Below, piece after piece: positions 62,423 to 64,000 of a stretch of 64,000 nucleotides of DNA; positions within the stretch are counted from its first letter, which is position 1, and the number at the start of each line of letters is the position of its first letter. The stretch lies in NCBI GenBank assembly GCA_963777045.1, contig CAVZPD010000013.1, forward strand, positions 62,001 through 126,000, written 5' to 3'. The DNA comes from JAPSGM01 sp963777045. GTDB taxonomy: Bacteria; Chloroflexota; Limnocylindria; QHBO01. Both the position numbers and the translations under genes were made by a program. Under the pieces are notes generated by a model. That model searched no databases, had not been told where the DNA came from, and saw only the letters and a program-made list of their open reading frames with translations.

Positions 62423-62779
62423 ATGACCACCATCCTCATCGTCGACGACCATGCCGCCTTCCGGCACCAGGCGCGAGCTCTCCTTGAAGCCGAGGGGCTC
62501 GAGGTTGTCGGCGAGGCAGCCGACGCGACGACGGCAATGGATGCTGTTCGGACGCTCCAGCCCGATGTCGTGGTACTCGATATCGGTCTCCCCGGCCGCG
62601 ATGGCTTCCAGGTGGCCGAGCAGCTCGCCCTGCTGCCTCGGCCGCCGCTGGTCGTCATGATCTCCAGCCGCGAGGCTGTCACCTATGGCGCGCGCCTCAC
62701 GGCCAGCGGTGCTGTGGGCTTCATCCAGAAAGATGATCTCTCAGCAGCGGCGCTGATCAACGTCCTGCATAGCGGTTAG
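62423..62779 (+). CDS. Stand-alone response-regulator receiver domain
   Basis: 118 residues, receiver domain only. ILIVDDHAAFRHQ (acidic pair), phosphoacceptor in VVVLDIGLPGRDGF, VVMISSREAV (Ser for Thr/Ser switch) and FIQKDDLS (Lys). No output domain, so it may act as a phosphate sink or compete with the LuxR-type regulator. An ATG 9 nt earlier is possible. Its stop overlaps the convergent LuxR gene. Confidence 0.88.
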   Translation: MTTILIVDDHAAFRHQARALLEAEGLEVVGEAADATTAMDAVRTLQPDVVVLDIGLPGRDGFQVAEQLALLPRPPLVVMISSREAVTYGARLTASGAVGFIQKDDLSAAALINVLHSG

Positions 62780-63453
62780 TCGTCGGTGCCCTGAAGGTAG
62801 GCCAGCACCGCCAGGACCCGTCGGTGATCCTCTCCGGCCGGGACCAGCTCCAGCTTCGAGAAGATCGAGGCGATGTGTGCCTCCACCGTCTTCGGGGTGA
62901 CGAAGAGGCGATCGGCAATCGCCTGGTTCGACCGGCCCTCGGCCATCAGCGACAGGACTTCGCGCTCGCGCTGGGTGAGGTCGGCCAGCTGCCGATCCGG
63001 CGCGCGCACGAGCTCGGCCACGACGATGGGATCCACGACCGACCCGCCGCGGGCAACGCGCCGAATGGCATCGGCGAAGTCCTCCAGGTCGGCCATCCTG
63101 TCCTTGAGGAGGTAGCCGGTCCCGGCCGCCACCTCCCCGAGCAGCCGCATCGCGAATGCGGCCTCCACGTGATGGGAGAGCACCAGGATACCGATGGCGT
63201 TGCCCATCTCCGCTCGGATCTGTGCGGCCGCCCGCAGCCCCTCGTCGCTGAAGGTCGGCGGCATGCGAATGTCGATGACCGCGACGTCGGGCGACAGATC
63301 GCGCACGAGCCGCAGCAACTCGTCGACGTTTCCGGCCTGGCCGATAACGCCAAACCCTGCCTCCTCCAGAAGGCGCGCCGTTCCCTCGCGGACCAGGAGG
63401 GAGTCATCGGCGATGACCACCCTGAGTGCGGTGCTGCCGGAGGGGTTACTCAT
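62776..63453 (-). CDS. LuxR/NarL-family response regulator
   Basis: 225 residues. Receiver with RVVIADDSLLVREGTARLLE, phosphoacceptor in VAVIDIRMPP, and LSHHVE/GYLLKDRM; then the LuxR helix-turn-helix LTQREREVLSLMAEGRSNQA and VTPKTVEAHIASIFSKLEL. Likely partner of the nearby HisKA_3 kinase. The MSNPSG start is chosen because an upstream extension would run over the GGGG box. NarL-type regulators bind short inverted repeats; the GGGGAWARCCCC boxes are candidates. Confidence 0.93.
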   Translation of the reverse strand: MSNPSGSTALRVVIADDSLLVREGTARLLEEAGFGVIGQAGNVDELLRLVRDLSPDVAVIDIRMPPTFSDEGLRAAAQIRAEMGNAIGILVLSHHVEAAFAMRLLGEVAAGTGYLLKDRMADLEDFADAIRRVARGGSVVDPIVVAELVRAPDRQLADLTQREREVLSLMAEGRSNQAIADRLFVTPKTVEAHIASIFSKLELVPAGEDHRRVLAVLAYLQGTDD

Positions 63454-63492
63454 CGATACGCATCGTCCCACGTGAGTGCGCGGCTCGTCATA

Positions 63493-63504
63493 GGGGAAAG
63501 CCCC
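63493..63504. promoter_or_regulatory. GGGGAWARCCCC box, site 3 (regulator/ABC divergent promoter)
   Basis: GGGGAAAGCCCC lies 40 nt upstream of the regulator start (minus) and about 105 nt upstream of the ABC start (plus). Same motif as at 59505 and 62373. Suggests autoregulation of the LuxR-type gene and control of the ABC operon that runs off the window. Confidence 0.5.
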
Positions 63505-63608
63505 AATCCCGCTTGTCGGGGACGCTCCAATGTCCGCGGTCGCGGTGCGCACCACCATGCCCCAGACCGGCCAGCGCGCCACCCGCCCATCACATTCGGA
63601 GGAGAGTC

Positions 63609-64000
63609 ATGACCCACGCCATCAGCATCGAGGGTCTCAGCAAGCGCTACCGCGGCGTGGATGCCCTGATGGATCTCAACGTCGACGTCCCGCCCGGCTC
63701 GGTGTTCGGCTTTCTTGGGCCTAACGGGGCGGGCAAGACGACCACCCTCAAGATCCTCGCCGGGCTAACCCGGGCAACCTCTGGCAGCGCCTCGATCAAC
63801 GGCGTGCCGGTTGGGCTGCAAGGGGCGCACCGCGCCCAGATCGGATACCTGGCCCAGGAGCCTCGCTTCTACGGCTGGATGTCCGGCCGCCAGACGCTTG
63901 CATACGTGGCGTCGTTCTTCCCGGACACCGGCAGCGGGCGACGCGTCGACGACCTTCTCGACTTGATCGGCCTGGAGGACGCCGCGGATCGGCCCACCAA
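63609..64000 (+). CDS. ABC transporter ATP-binding protein, 3' end outside window
   Basis: First 130 residues only. Walker A GPNGAGKT (37-44) and Q-loop region IGYLAQEPRFYGWMSGRQTL are visible. Nearly the same layout as the ATPase at 51220 (PNGAGKTTTL and RFHGWM/RFYGWM blocks), so a NatA/YxlF-type exporter. GGAGGAG precedes the ATG. Divergent from the LuxR-type regulator and probably under its control; bacitracin/antibiotic-type ABC exporters are often paired this way, but the substrate is unknown. Confidence 0.9.
   Translation, partial: MTHAISIEGLSKRYRGVDALMDLNVDVPPGSVFGFLGPNGAGKTTTLKILAGLTRATSGSASINGVPVGLQGAHRAQIGYLAQEPRFYGWMSGRQTLAYVASFFPDTGSGRRVDDLLDLIGLEDAADRPT

Noticed and set aside
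62341..62423. ATG at 62423 or 62396 as start of the kinase
   Set aside because: Would place the two GGGG boxes inside the coding region and add a non-hydrophobic, poorly conserved-looking N-terminus; kept as alternatives only.

Overview
The window is GC-rich, gene-dense bacterial chromosome with short intergenic gaps, many ATGA, GTGA or TGATG overlaps, and frequent GTG starts. The gene set fits a free-living aerobe: type II fatty acid synthesis, nickel superoxide dismutase, a vitamin B12 importer, GDP-mannose synthesis, the SAM cycle, aconitase A and Mfd. My best guess is Chloroflexota (Limnocylindria/Ellin6529-like), with Actinomycetota as the alternative. This rests on overall character, not on any marker gene, and the window has no rRNA or tRNA. 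The sequence reads as ordinary core chromosome: no integrase, transposase, phage block or CRISPR array was found.

Layout: 0-5 kb, a truncated methylase-like gene, a TPR protein with a good sigma-70 promoter, a membrane protein and DNA polymerase X. 5.1-6.2 kb, two mini-genes (54 and 28 codons) divergent from an ABATE/CGNR zinc-finger regulator across a near-consensus promoter and a dyad. 6.3-8.8 kb, a PRC/MgtE-N/CBS protein coupled to an Nramp-like transporter. 8.9-16.4 kb, an aldehyde dehydrogenase/cupin operon, a thioesterase, a deoC-DsbA-like-ECF-ogt operon and a DinB pair. 16.4-17.6 kb, nested inverted repeats, then NiSOD with its maturation protease. 17.7-29.1 kb, one long minus-strand run from birA through an ECF sigma factor, accD, accA, a biotin-site-less BCCP paralogue, fabD, accC, fabZ, fabF, accB, fabH and fabG to a Nudix gene: the malonyl-CoA and elongation machinery together with the ligase that biotinylates it.

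29.1-35.1 kb holds trpS, an AI-2E-family protein, btuFCD under a cobalamin riboswitch, an unexplained two-copy structured repeat and a SWIM protein. 35.2-39.7 kb gives the route from fructose-6-P to GDP-mannose plus an acyltransferase. 39.8-46.5 kb holds proC, metK, a TPR-like protein, an MFS exporter, ahcY, a GNAT and apt. 46.6-53.3 kb holds a VOC protein, acnA with an unusual insert, and an arsR-sdpI-PLDc_N-ABC module. 53.4-57.4 kb is pth-mfd. 57.5-64 kb is a MacB-like ABC pair, a NarL-type sensor kinase, two response regulators and the start of another ABC gene. Both the permease and the kinase carry apparent +1 frameshifts, and a GGGGAWARCCCC box recurs in the promoter regions of this cluster.

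A window-wide theme is a TANNNT box 5-11 nt before the start codon of operon-first genes that lack a Shine-Dalgarno sequence, suggesting widespread leaderless transcription; operon-internal genes mostly have AGGAGG-type sites or overlap the gene before.
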